Assembly: GCF_024347535.1 (NCBI RefSeq)
Contig: NZ_AP025497.1
Location: 2,232,001 to 2,296,000, forward strand
Reading direction: 5' to 3'
Origin: Vibrio kanaloae
GTDB lineage: Bacteria; Pseudomonadota; Gammaproteobacteria; Enterobacterales; Vibrionaceae
Length of the DNA: 64,000 bases
Under the pieces are notes generated by a model, which saw only the letters and a list, made by a program, of their open reading frames with translations, was not told the origin of the DNA and ran no database searches. The translations under genes and the position numbers were made by a program. Shown in pieces: positions 48,474 to 56,079 of the stretch (position 1 is its first letter; every line of letters starts with the position of its first letter).

Positions 48474-49204
48474 GTCACCACCATCCCATAAACCATGACA
48501 AACATCATCGGCAGCAGTGACGCAAAGGCGATCAACCCAAAGCCATCAACCATAGGATTGCGGCCTTTGATTGCTGAGGCTAAGCCGACCCCTAAAGCTG
48601 TCACCAACGGAACGGTGATCGTGGATGTAGTCACTCCACCAGAGTCATACGCTATCCCAATGATATTTTCAGGGGCGAAAGCGGTGAGCACCACCACACC
48701 AATATAACCACCGATGATCATGTACTGAATTGGCCACCCTTTTAAGATTCGCAGCACCCCAAGTAAGATGGCGATACCCACCGACAATGCTACAGTGAAA
48801 CGCAGACCGTCTGCATATTCTTCCATTTCATCTAACGTATTGGGGATAACACCTCCCTCGGCTGCCACTTCCGCAGCCTCAGCCGCCACCGCAGTTAACG
48901 CAGGCTCGGCTATGGTGGTACCGAACCCCAAACAAAAAGCGAAGATCAACAACCAGAACACACTCCCCTTTCTGGCAAATGCTTGAGCCATCGATTCGCC
49001 AATTGGAAACAGCCCCATTTCAAGGCCAAAGATAAAGAAAGTGAGCCCAAAAACGACTAGCACTAATCCGGTTAAAATCGAAAAAATATGAGGAAGCGGC
49101 TCTTGTAAGACGGCAAGCTGGAAGAAGGCGATCACCGCGACGATAGGCAATAGATCTCGCAAGCTACCTAACATGGCTCGAAACAAAGCAAGCACTGCCG
49201 TCAT
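48470..49204 (-). CDS. DUF1538 family membrane protein (first copy)
   Basis: The first gene of a four- or five-gene operon: 244 residues, highly hydrophobic. Motifs are [36 protein letters not shown] and [19 protein letters not shown], all shared with its neighbour. A non-membrane insert rich in Glu/Ala ([25 protein letters not shown], ~110-135) is absent from the second copy. AAGGAG lies five bases before the ATG. Function unknown; the two copies may form a heterodimeric carrier. Confidence 0.87.
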   Translation of the reverse strand: MTAVLALFRAMLGSLRDLLPIVAVIAFFQLAVLQEPLPHIFSILTGLVLVVFGLTFFIFGLEMGLFPIGESMAQAFARKGSVFWLLIFAFCLGFGTTIAEPALTAVAAEAAEVAAEGGVIPNTLDEMEEYADGLRFTVALSVGIAILLGVLRILKGWPIQYMIIGGYIGVVVLTAFAPENIIGIAYDSGGVTTSTITVPLVTALGVGLASAIKGRNPMVDGFGLIAFASLLPMMFVMVYGMVVT

Positions 49205-49505
49205 CGTAACTCCTTATTGCTTAAATTGGTTCTGGTTATAGGTTACTAATAATCATGGCAAATCCTTATCATTCCTTATGTGATAAATATTACGCAGTTG
49301 GTAACATATCCAAGTAAAATCCATAAGTGTGATAGCGATACACATCTTGACCTGATGAATTTAACTTCACTCTTTAGTAAATTGAAAAAGGCGTAATTTA
49401 GGTATCACACGATTGAAACCAATTGATCGCTATAGTGATTTTTTCGTATTGATTGGCGATAAAAAACAAGTCATGTCTATAATTATGTTTAATAGGGAGA
49501 TTGGT
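49205..49505. other. Gap between the DUF1538 operon and the YfcH-like gene
   Basis: A 301-base divergent promoter region. An open frame extends upstream of the YfcH-like start through it, but those residues do not belong to the family. I see no convincing operator or RNA. Confidence 0.5.
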
Positions 49506-50420
49506 ATGAAGATATTGTTAACGGGTGGTACGGGGTTTATTGGGTCTGAATTAGTCAAGAGTTGGAACACTGATGATGTGACATTGCTGACGCGGAGCCC
49601 TGAAAATGCAAAGAAAAACCTAAATCACCTGAACCAGAACAACCTTCATTACATTCAGTCCCTTGATGAACTGAGCGATCTCAATGACTTCGATGTGGTG
49701 GTTAACCTTGCAGGCGAACCGATTGCAGACAAACGTTGGACCGAAGCTCAAAAAGCGAGAATCTGTAACAGTCGCTGGCAGATCACCAAGCAGCTAGTCA
49801 AGTTGATTAATGCTAGCAACAACCCACCCAAGGCTTTTATTAGTGGCTCAGCCGTCGGTTACTATGGCGATCAACAGCAGCATCCGTTTGATGAATCGTT
49901 GCAAGTAAAGGATGAAAGCTTTCCTCATAAAGTTTGTGCTCACTGGGAAGAGATTGCTAGGCAAGCCCAATCAGATAGCACGCGTGTAATACTACTCAGA
50001 ACGGGTATTGTGTTAGGCGAAAATGGCGGCGCGCTAAAGAAGATGCTGATGCCCTACAAACTCGGTGTCGGTGGACCATTGGGTTCAGGCAAACAGTACA
50101 TGCCATGGATTCACATGCTGGATATGGTGAGAGCCATCAACCACTTATTGTCTATTCCTCACGCTCAGGGCGAGTTTAATATGTGCGCTCCGCACCCTGT
50201 GACTAACAAGCTGTTCAGTAGCACATTAGCCAAACAATTAGGTCGACCACACTTCTTGTTCACGCCAAAATGGGTAATGTCATTTCTGATGGGTGAATCC
50301 GCTTGTTTATTATTCGACAGCATTCGCTCCAAACCAAAGAAACTCACCGAAATGGGATTTATCTTTAGTTACTCAAGAATCGAGCCTGCACTAAAAAACT
50401 TGTTACAACATCAAGACTAA
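49506..50420 (+). CDS. TIGR01777/YfcH-type NAD(P)-dependent epimerase-like protein
   Basis: An atypical short-chain dehydrogenase (SDR39U1 group). The N-terminal MKILLTGGTGFIGSELVKSW is the dinucleotide fold, followed by NLAGEPIADKRWTEAQKARICNSR and ISGSAVGYYGD, which are family hallmarks, and by RTGIVLGENGGALKKMLMPYKLGVGGPLGSGKQYMPWIH. I chose ATG 49506 (304 residues) because GGGAGA lies five bases upstream. The frame is open to 49413, but the added residues do not fit. The substrate is unknown for bacterial members. Confidence 0.92.
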   Translation: MKILLTGGTGFIGSELVKSWNTDDVTLLTRSPENAKKNLNHLNQNNLHYIQSLDELSDLNDFDVVVNLAGEPIADKRWTEAQKARICNSRWQITKQLVKLINASNNPPKAFISGSAVGYYGDQQQHPFDESLQVKDESFPHKVCAHWEEIARQAQSDSTRVILLRTGIVLGENGGALKKMLMPYKLGVGGPLGSGKQYMPWIHMLDMVRAINHLLSIPHAQGEFNMCAPHPVTNKLFSSTLAKQLGRPHFLFTPKWVMSFLMGESACLLFDSIRSKPKKLTEMGFIFSYSRIEPALKNLLQHQD

Positions 50421-50463
50421 TTCTTTACCCTAGAGTTATAGAGACTCTAATAAAGGATTAAGC

Positions 50464-51291
50464 GTGAAAAAGTCGATTCTTATCACCGGTTGCTCAACGG
50501 GTATTGGATATACATGTGCTCATGCACTGCAAAAGCGCGGTTTTCATGTCATTGCATCTTGCCGTGACCCACAAGATGTTCAACGCCTTCAAGATGAAGG
50601 TCTCACCTGCATTCAAATAGATCTTTCCAACCAAGAAAGCATTGAACATGGGGCCAAGCTTGCGATTGAGTTCGCACCTAACGGGTTGTATGGATTGTTC
50701 AACAACGGCGCCTACGGTCAGGCAGGCGCGTTGGAAGACCTACCAACTCAAGGGCTCAGAGAACAATTCGAAACGAACGTCTTCGGCTGGCACCATCTTG
50801 TTTGTCAGCTACTCCCTCACATGCGTGAACGTGGCGAAGGGCGCATCATACAGAACAGTTCAGTGTTAGGCTTCGCCGCTATGAAATATCGCGGTGCCTA
50901 CAATGCTTCCAAATTCGCGATTGAAGGCTGGACGGATACACTGCGTTTAGAGCTTTATGGTAGTGGAATACATATCTCGCTATTGCAGCCAGGCCCGATT
51001 GAGACTCAATTTAGAACCAACGCCCTGAAAGCGTTTAATAAATGGATCAACATTTCTGGCAGTGTGCACCAGGAAGCTTACCAGCAACAAAAAGACCGAC
51101 TTGAAAAAGAGTCGTCGAACAACGCTTTTGTCCTTCCTGCTGAGAGTTGCATTGAGCCCGTTTTTCACGCTCTAACAGCCGATAAGCCTAAGTTAAGGTA
51201 CCGAGTGACTACACCAACCAAGGTGTTCGCAGTGTTAAAAAGGGTCCTACCAAGCCGGTTGCTAGACCCTATTTTGAGAAAAGCCGCATAA
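50464..51291 (+). CDS. SDR family oxidoreductase
   Basis: A classical short-chain dehydrogenase of 275 residues: cofactor motif TGCSTGIG (8-15), NNGAYG (80-85), the catalytic serine pair near 132-133, and Y146-x-x-x-K150 in YNASK. The start codon is GTG with AAAGGA six bases upstream. It lies 43 bases after the YfcH-like gene on the same strand, so the two may be co-transcribed. The substrate cannot be told; close relatives are annotated only as SDR oxidoreductases. Confidence 0.92.
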   Translation: MKKSILITGCSTGIGYTCAHALQKRGFHVIASCRDPQDVQRLQDEGLTCIQIDLSNQESIEHGAKLAIEFAPNGLYGLFNNGAYGQAGALEDLPTQGLREQFETNVFGWHHLVCQLLPHMRERGEGRIIQNSSVLGFAAMKYRGAYNASKFAIEGWTDTLRLELYGSGIHISLLQPGPIETQFRTNALKAFNKWINISGSVHQEAYQQQKDRLEKESSNNAFVLPAESCIEPVFHALTADKPKLRYRVTTPTKVFAVLKRVLPSRLLDPILRKAA

Positions 51292-51357
51292 ATTACTAAC
51301 TTTGAATGCATGATCGCAAACTTTAATGTAACGATGTAATTTATTCGTAACAATAAG

Positions 51358-51486
51358 ATGTCATTATTTAGCCAATATCATCAATTATTCCCAACTGATG
51401 AATCGACTTCTGGATATTTCATGACTTTAAAACGCCTTAATTGGGTAGGTGTGAGTCTGGCCATTACGTTGTTTATTCTGTTTTGA
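51358..51486 (+). CDS. Candidate 42-residue single-pass membrane peptide
   Basis: An open frame of 42 codons (MSLFSQYHQLFPTDESTSGY...) ends in a hydrophobic stretch WVGVSLAITLFILF at its C-terminus. A shorter version starting at ATG 51421 would be 21 residues (MTLKRLNWVGVSLAITLFILF). Neither start has a strong ribosome binding site. A long, strong terminator follows 38 bases later, too far from the SDR gene to be its obvious terminator, which suggests a separate short transcript. No family recognised. Confidence 0.4.
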   Translation: MSLFSQYHQLFPTDESTSGYFMTLKRLNWVGVSLAITLFILF

Positions 51487-51523
51487 GTATCCCACGCTAC
51501 GCCTCACTGAACACCTCAATGAT

Positions 51524-51582
51524 AACGCTATGCCTTCCATGTTGAGATAACAACTCTATCAACATCGAAGCATAGCGTTTTT
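51524..51582 (+). terminator. Long intrinsic terminator
   Basis: AACGCTATGC pairs with GCATAGCGTT, extended inward by TTC/GAA and ATGTTGA/TCAACAT. This gives an interrupted stem of about 20 base pairs followed by TTTTTC. It ends whatever transcript covers 51292-51520 (the SDR unit, the small open frame, or both). Confidence 0.85.
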
Positions 51583-51690
51583 CTATTTTTGGGGCTTTTT
51601 ATCTGAGATAACCGAGTTAGATCTTGAAGTTACCGACTAATCCCCCCATATTTGCAACGTATCCACAAAAACAAACCTCAAGGAACGTAA

Positions 51691-52545
51691 ATGCAATCTC
51701 CGCATGTTGTTGAACTTAATGAGCAGAACTTTCGTCAAGTATTAGAAGGTTCGATGCAGACCCCTGTACTCATCCATTTTTGGGCACCAATGAGCCAAGA
51801 GAGCGCCCAAATCATTCCTGAACTACAAACATTAACTCAGCAATACAATGGCGCTTTCACCTTAGCCTTGTTGAATTGTGAGCAAGAACAAGCCATTGCT
51901 AGCCAGTTCGGTGTTCAAGCACTGCCGACCGTTGCACTTTTTGTTAATGGCCAACCTGTTGATGGACTCGGTGGTCCCCAAAGCATAGAAGCAATTGTAG
52001 AAATGCTTAGTAAACACCTACCTAGTCAAGATGAACTCGCTTTACGCCAAGCTCTAGAACAAATGCAAACCGGTGCACACGCACAGGCACTAGCCGCGAT
52101 ACAGCAATTACCGGCAGAGTTAACAAGTAAGGGTGAAGTAAAACTGGCGATCGCTGAATGTTTATTAGAAACGCAACAGTTTGACCTTGCTGAAACTCAA
52201 CTAGCGACAATCCCCCTAGAGTACCAAGACAACTACTACAAAGGCTTAGTTGCAAAACTGGAACTTCACAAACAGGCATCAGACAGCCCAGAGATACAAG
52301 CATTAGAAACCGCTCTTCAGCAAAATCCAAGCGACGCTAAAACGGCATCTGAACTGGCACTGCAATACCATCAAGTAAACCGTAGCGAAGAATCAATGAA
52401 CCTACTGTGGTCCTTTTTAGCCAAAGATCTCAACACTCTCGATGGCGACATGAAAAAAGAGTTCATGGATATTTTAAGTGCACTTGGACAAGGTAATCCC
52501 GTTGCGAGTAAGTACCGTCGCCAACTGTACTCATTGCTCTACTAA
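51691..52545 (+). CDS. cnoX: Chaperedoxin CnoX (YbbN)
   Basis: CnoX combines a thioredoxin domain with TPR repeats and protects clients from oxidation while handing them to GroEL or DnaK. The thioredoxin-fold domain covers residues ~1-110 (VLIHFWAPMSQESAQIIPEL, ALPTVALFVNGQ) and the TPR-like region ~115-284. The active-site position reads APMSQES, so both cysteines of a CxxC are missing, as expected for a holdase rather than a reductase. AAGGAACG precedes the ATG. It lies upstream of qmcA-nfeD and cueR, a grouping also found in E. coli. Confidence 0.93.
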   Translation: MQSPHVVELNEQNFRQVLEGSMQTPVLIHFWAPMSQESAQIIPELQTLTQQYNGAFTLALLNCEQEQAIASQFGVQALPTVALFVNGQPVDGLGGPQSIEAIVEMLSKHLPSQDELALRQALEQMQTGAHAQALAAIQQLPAELTSKGEVKLAIAECLLETQQFDLAETQLATIPLEYQDNYYKGLVAKLELHKQASDSPEIQALETALQQNPSDAKTASELALQYHQVNRSEESMNLLWSFLAKDLNTLDGDMKKEFMDILSALGQGNPVASKYRRQLYSLLY

Positions 52546-52620
52546 CAATCAGTAAAGCATGCTATTGAAATGAACTATAAGTGATAAAGTCACCCTTTAG
52601 CTTGTCGTAAAAAAAAAGCA

Positions 52621-52655
52621 AAACGGGCTATAAAATCAATGTTTTATAGCCCGTT
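52621..52655 (+). terminator. Terminator after cnoX
   Basis: AAACGGGCTATAAAA pairs perfectly with TTTTATAGCCCGTTT around TCAATG. Only TTTCTC follows on the plus strand, while on the minus strand a T-run from the A-rich flank is long. It can still end cnoX. Confidence 0.75.
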
Positions 52656-52741
52656 TCTCATTTATAAATTTGCTCAGATTTTAAATATGAGCCAGTATCA
52701 ATAGTGGACTATCAAAAACTTACACTTACAAAGGATTTTGT

Positions 52742-53671
52742 ATGGATATTGATACATTAATTACTATTGGCATCTTTACTGCCGTCGCATTACTATTTAT
52801 TTTCGCTGGTGTGAAAACCGTCCCACAAGGCAATAACTGGACAGTTGAACGCTTCGGGCGATATACCTTAACGCTCAAGCCGGGTCTTAACCTAATCATT
52901 CCATTTATAGATAAAGTAGGACAGCGCATCAGCATGATGGAGCGCGTTCTCGACATCCCTGCGCAAGAAGTCATCTCTAAAGACAACGCGAACGTAGTTA
53001 TTGATGCGGTTTGTTTTGTTCAGGTTATCGATGCCCCTAAAGCGGCCTACGAAGTGAACGATCTTGAGCATGCGATTCGCAATCTAACCCTCACCAATAT
53101 CCGTACAGTACTTGGGTCTATGGAGCTGGATGAAATGCTCAGCCAGCGTGACATGATTAATACCAAGTTACTGAATATCGTCGATCAAGCAACCAACCCT
53201 TGGGGCGTAAAGGTGACGCGTATCGAAATTAAAGACGTACAACCACCCGCCGACCTTACCGCTGCGATGAATGCCCAGATGAAGGCAGAGCGAAATAAGC
53301 GTGCTGATATACTAGAGGCAGAAGGTGTTAGACAAGCCGAAATATTGAAAGCGGAAGGTCACAAGCAATCAGAGATCCTGAAAGCAGAAGGTGAAAAACA
53401 AGCAGCGATATTGCAAGCCGAAGCTCGTGAGCGTGCCGCAGAGGCAGAAGCGAAAGCAACAGAGATGGTTTCGACAGCGATTGCTCAAGGTGATATGCAA
53501 GCCGTAAACTACTTTATTGCGCAGGGCTACACTGAGGCACTAAAGTCGATTGGCCAAGCTGAAAACGGCAAGATCATAATGCTACCACTCGAAGCCACAG
53601 GCCTAATGGGTTCTGTAGCTGGTATCGCTGAAATGTTTGCACATAAGAGTGACAAAGGCAGTAAGGACTAA
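52742..53671 (+). CDS. qmcA: SPFH/Band 7 membrane protein QmcA
   Basis: QmcA is a stomatin-like inner-membrane protein that forms large oligomers in membrane microdomains. The 309-residue protein has an N-terminal helix ([18 protein letters not shown]), the Band 7 domain ([29 protein letters not shown]) and a coiled coil with repeated AEG units ([21 protein letters not shown]). AAAGGA precedes the ATG. It is followed three bases later by an NfeD-type gene, the standard SPFH-NfeD pair. Confidence 0.95.
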   Translation: MDIDTLITIGIFTAVALLFIFAGVKTVPQGNNWTVERFGRYTLTLKPGLNLIIPFIDKVGQRISMMERVLDIPAQEVISKDNANVVIDAVCFVQVIDAPKAAYEVNDLEHAIRNLTLTNIRTVLGSMELDEMLSQRDMINTKLLNIVDQATNPWGVKVTRIEIKDVQPPADLTAAMNAQMKAERNKRADILEAEGVRQAEILKAEGHKQSEILKAEGEKQAAILQAEARERAAEAEAKATEMVSTAIAQGDMQAVNYFIAQGYTEALKSIGQAENGKIIMLPLEATGLMGSVAGIAEMFAHKSDKGSKD

Positions 53672-53674
53672 CTT

Positions 53675-54124
53675 ATGGTCGAATTACTAGAACAAGTAAA
53701 CCATTGGCATTGGTTGGCGTTTGGTCTAGCGTTGCTAGCACTTGAGTTAATTGGAACCGCTGGTTACTTTTTATGGATAGGCATATCTGCCATGCTGGTC
53801 GGTGTCCTTTTGGGTGCTCTACCTATTGGCTGGCAGATGCAATGGTTATCCTTTGCTAGCTTCTCGTTGATCACCACTTGGTTGTGGTGGAGAAGACAAC
53901 TGTCTAATGACAAGCACTCAGATGCGGGGCGAGAGTTAAACCAAAGAGAAAAACAACTGGTAGGTCAAACCGTTTTTCTTACCGAAGCAGTTAACAAAGG
54001 TAGCTGTAGAATTAGGGTCGGTGACTCTTCTTGGTCTGCAAAAGCCAGCCAAGATATTCCATCTGGCACCGAAATTAAGATTGTCGCTTTAGACGGAATA
54101 GTTCTAATAATAGAACCTTTATAA
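53675..54124 (+). CDS. NfeD family membrane protein (YbbJ type)
   Basis: A 149-residue short NfeD protein: two or three helices in the first ~70 residues (WHWLAFGLALLALELIGTAGYFLWIGISAMLVGVLL) followed by an OB-fold domain (LVGQTVFLTEAVNKGSCRIRVGDSSWSAKASQDIPSGTEIKIV). NfeD proteins work with SPFH partners; its gene starts three bases after qmcA, with the ribosome binding site (AAGGA) inside the qmcA end. The E. coli counterpart is ybbJ. Confidence 0.93.
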   Translation: MVELLEQVNHWHWLAFGLALLALELIGTAGYFLWIGISAMLVGVLLGALPIGWQMQWLSFASFSLITTWLWWRRQLSNDKHSDAGRELNQREKQLVGQTVFLTEAVNKGSCRIRVGDSSWSAKASQDIPSGTEIKIVALDGIVLIIEPL

Positions 54125-54139
54125 TAAAGTGCTATATAA

Positions 54140-54171
54140 AGCCTGCAGTTTCAACAGATGCAGGCTTTTTT
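54140..54171 (+). terminator. Intrinsic terminator after qmcA-nfeD
   Basis: AGCCTGCA pairs with TGCAGGCT around an 11-base loop, followed by TTTTTT. Confidence 0.9.
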
Positions 54172-54408
54172 GATTTTCGTGTCTTAATAATATTCGAATT
54201 ATCATTGCGATAGATTGAATTGAAAAGAAAATAAGTTCTTATTTCGTAAAGCTAAAAAGTTTGATTGAGCTAAAAAGCTATAAGAAAGTCAGATTTCTTT
54301 TCCATTATATATATGAATAGTTAGCCTTATTGCCGCTTAATTATAATTATTAAAAATGTTAAGTCCGTCTAGTTTTTGAAATTTTTATTTCCTTGTCCAT
54401 ACTTTGAC

Positions 54409-54427
54409 TTATCTCAATCAGAGATAA
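54409..54427. repeat. Inverted repeat before the small exported protein gene
   Basis: TTATCTC (54409-54415) and GAGATAA (54421-54427) pair perfectly around AATCA. The repeat ends about 7 bases before the GGAG ribosome binding site. It could be an operator or a leader hairpin that affects translation. Confidence 0.4.
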
Positions 54428-54443
54428 ACCTAATGGAGTTCGT

Positions 54444-54623
54444 ATGAGACATCTTTTAATAATTCTAACGGCTGTTTTCAGTTTATCATTTGGAAGCGCT
54501 CTAGCGAGCAGTCAGTCTCCAGGTAACGGAAATATGGGGCCTATAGTTAAGTGTTTGGATGGTAACGCGGTCACGCATGTGCCATTGCTGATCTGTAAAC
54601 ATTACGGCGGAAAAGTGCTGTGA
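54444..54623 (+). CDS. Small exported protein, 59 residues, function unknown
   Basis: A complete short gene: GGAG lies five bases before ATG, then a clear signal peptide (MRHLLIILTAVFSLSFGSALA, cleavage likely after residue 21), leaving a mature peptide of about 38 residues. The mature part is glycine-rich at first (PGNGNMG), then carries C37, H45, C51 and H53 (VKCLDGNAVTHVPLLICKHYGG). This could form one disulfide or a small metal site. It is convergent with cueR. I do not recognise the family; a copper or envelope stress role is only suggested by position. Confidence 0.75.
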   Translation: MRHLLIILTAVFSLSFGSALASSQSPGNGNMGPIVKCLDGNAVTHVPLLICKHYGGKVL

Positions 54624-54635
54624 TAAGAGATTAAA

Positions 54636-54666
54636 GTCAGGCTAGTAATATAATTTACAGCCTGAC
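54636..54666. terminator. Hairpin between the small exported protein and cueR
   Basis: GTCAGGCT (54636-54643) pairs with AGCCTGAC (54659-54666) around a 15-base loop. Only a weak T-rich tail follows on either strand. It is probably the shared end of two convergent transcripts. Confidence 0.5.
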
Positions 54667-54692
54667 AATTATTGGTAACGGAAATAACCTAA

Positions 54693-55085
54693 CTAACTGC
54701 GGCCAGATAGATTGTTTAAAATAGGGCATTCCGTTGAAGCATCGCCGGGGCAGTCTTGTACCCAAGCTTGGAGTTGAGTTTTCATCTTATTTAATTCAGC
54801 AAGCTTTAATTCTATTTCATCTAACTTCTGCGTTGCTTTCTGCTTGACCTCGTAGCTTTGCCTATTGGGATTCATTGCCAACTCAACCAGTGATTTACAC
54901 TCATCAAGGGTAAACCCAACCATTTTAGCTCTTAATACAAATTCTAACTGTTCGATGTGAATCTCGCCGTATTGTCTGTAGCCGTTTTCTGAACGAAGTG
55001 GAGGACTCATCATTCCTTTGCTTTCGTAAAAACGAATGGATTTCGCTGTTGTACCAACACGTTTCGCTACTTCACCAATATTCAC
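54693..55085 (-). CDS. cueR: MerR-family copper-responsive regulator CueR
   Basis: CueR senses Cu(I) and activates copper-efflux genes by untwisting its promoters. The N-terminal MerR HTH (NIGEVAKRVGTTAKSIRFYESKGMMSPPLRSENGYRQY) and the metal loop C112-P-G-D-A-S-T-E-C120 match E. coli CueR, including the cysteine spacing. The start is GTG at 55085 with AGGTAAG just upstream; longer frames run into an inverted repeat. The 130-residue product ends ILNNLSGRS. No copA or cueO is in this window, so its main targets lie elsewhere. Confidence 0.93.
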   Translation of the reverse strand: MNIGEVAKRVGTTAKSIRFYESKGMMSPPLRSENGYRQYGEIHIEQLEFVLRAKMVGFTLDECKSLVELAMNPNRQSYEVKQKATQKLDEIELKLAELNKMKTQLQAWVQDCPGDASTECPILNNLSGRS

Positions 55086-55113
55086 AATCTTACCTGTAAG
55101 CCTAAAATGTATC

Positions 55114-55145
55114 ACCGCAGTACTGTTGTTATACAATACTGCGGT
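55114..55145. repeat. 32-base inverted repeat upstream of cueR
   Basis: ACCGCAGTA (55114-55122) and TACTGCGGT (55137-55145) are perfect 9-base arms with a 14-base A+T-rich centre. It ends about 29 bases before the GTG start. It is longer than a standard CueR site and has no T-run to be a terminator. It may be an autoregulatory site or a leader hairpin. Confidence 0.6.
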
Positions 55146-55178
55146 TGAAAAACATAGCTAGAGCGTAACGTTAGAGGC

Positions 55179-55982
55179 TTACTCTTGCTCTAAAAGCCAA
55201 ATCATAGTTTGAGATTTTTCTTCACTGTCTAGCTTGTTGAACCAGTATGAAACCATTTCGATTTCTTTGGAGCCTTCTAGTAGTGCAGGTGTTGCGTTCT
55301 TGCGATTTTGGAATGCCCAATTCGTCACTGCCGATTGCTCTTCTTTTGTCGCTTGACCATACCAGTAGTTAACCATCTCTTGAGCTTGTGACGCCTTTGG
55401 CTCTTCAGCAACTACAGCTGCAACAGGCGCAGCTACTGGAGCGATAGCAATCGCAGTATGATTATTGGCGCCATTGTAAATTGTGTCGATATACGCTTTC
55501 GGCACAATGAAAGTTGTACTCATTATTGAGTTTTGTCCATCAAGCGTAAACTCTAAATTCTTTTCTCTTGCTTGCTGGATATCAGCTTCGCTTAGAGGAA
55601 ACTTAATATATTGAGTTTTTGTACAGTGTTCGCTGCAGCTCTCTCTTGGAACTTGTCTATCTTCTAACTCTATCGTCTTACCAAAAAAGCTTACGGTTTG
55701 GTACTCTTTGTAACTTTGGAAGTAACTTACATCCATAGTAATTGACGATTCTGGAGCTGAATTCTGTGTTACTTCTTTATTGTACGTAAAGTAGAGCGAT
55801 GACTTGATAATGTCTGCGCCTACATTTGCTCTGTTTTCTGCAACATAAGATTGGCCAGTCACTTGAATGTAGCCACCTTTTGACTGCACATCTGCAACTG
55901 AATCTGCGAAATTACTTTGTGAATCGAGTGAACTACAAGCTCCCAAAAATAATGATAATACAACCACACTAACTTTATTCAT
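55179..55982 (-). CDS. Lipoprotein of unknown function with C-terminal tandem repeat
   Basis: A 267-residue lipoprotein: signal peptide with lipobox LGAC (acylated Cys16), then a beta-rich domain (~30-172) with a close cysteine pair (C116-SEH-C120), an Ala/Pro/Val linker (~180-200), and two related ~26-residue units that both begin EMV-x-YW (202-227 and 242-266) and share E-E-x-S and a Trp. I start at ATG 55982, ten bases after AAGGA; an earlier frame start would bury the signal peptide. No family recognised. It sits between cueR and the porin. Confidence 0.8.
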   Translation of the reverse strand: MNKVSVVVLSLFLGACSSLDSQSNFADSVADVQSKGGYIQVTGQSYVAENRANVGADIIKSSLYFTYNKEVTQNSAPESSITMDVSYFQSYKEYQTVSFFGKTIELEDRQVPRESCSEHCTKTQYIKFPLSEADIQQAREKNLEFTLDGQNSIMSTTFIVPKAYIDTIYNGANNHTAIAIAPVAAPVAAVVAEEPKASQAQEMVNYWYGQATKEEQSAVTNWAFQNRKNATPALLEGSKEIEMVSYWFNKLDSEEKSQTMIWLLEQE

Positions 55983-56079
55983 TATGACTAATTCCTTATG
56001 TTCACTATGGAAAAACGCTGGCAAAAAAATTTACCAGCGTTTGGGTTTTTATCTAACTGTTTAAGCTGATAATTCTAGC

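Larger units (their letters stand above)
54125..54443. other. Gap with terminator and leader of the small exported protein
   Basis: The gap contains the qmcA-nfeD terminator (54140-54171) and, just before the next gene, an inverted repeat TTATCTC / GAGATAA (54409-54427). The middle is very A+T-rich and shows no other recognised element. Confidence 0.6.

Noticed and set aside
54636..54666. Hairpin as part of an sRNA gene
   Set aside because: No T-run or promoter-like sequence accompanies it; a shared convergent transcript end is simpler.
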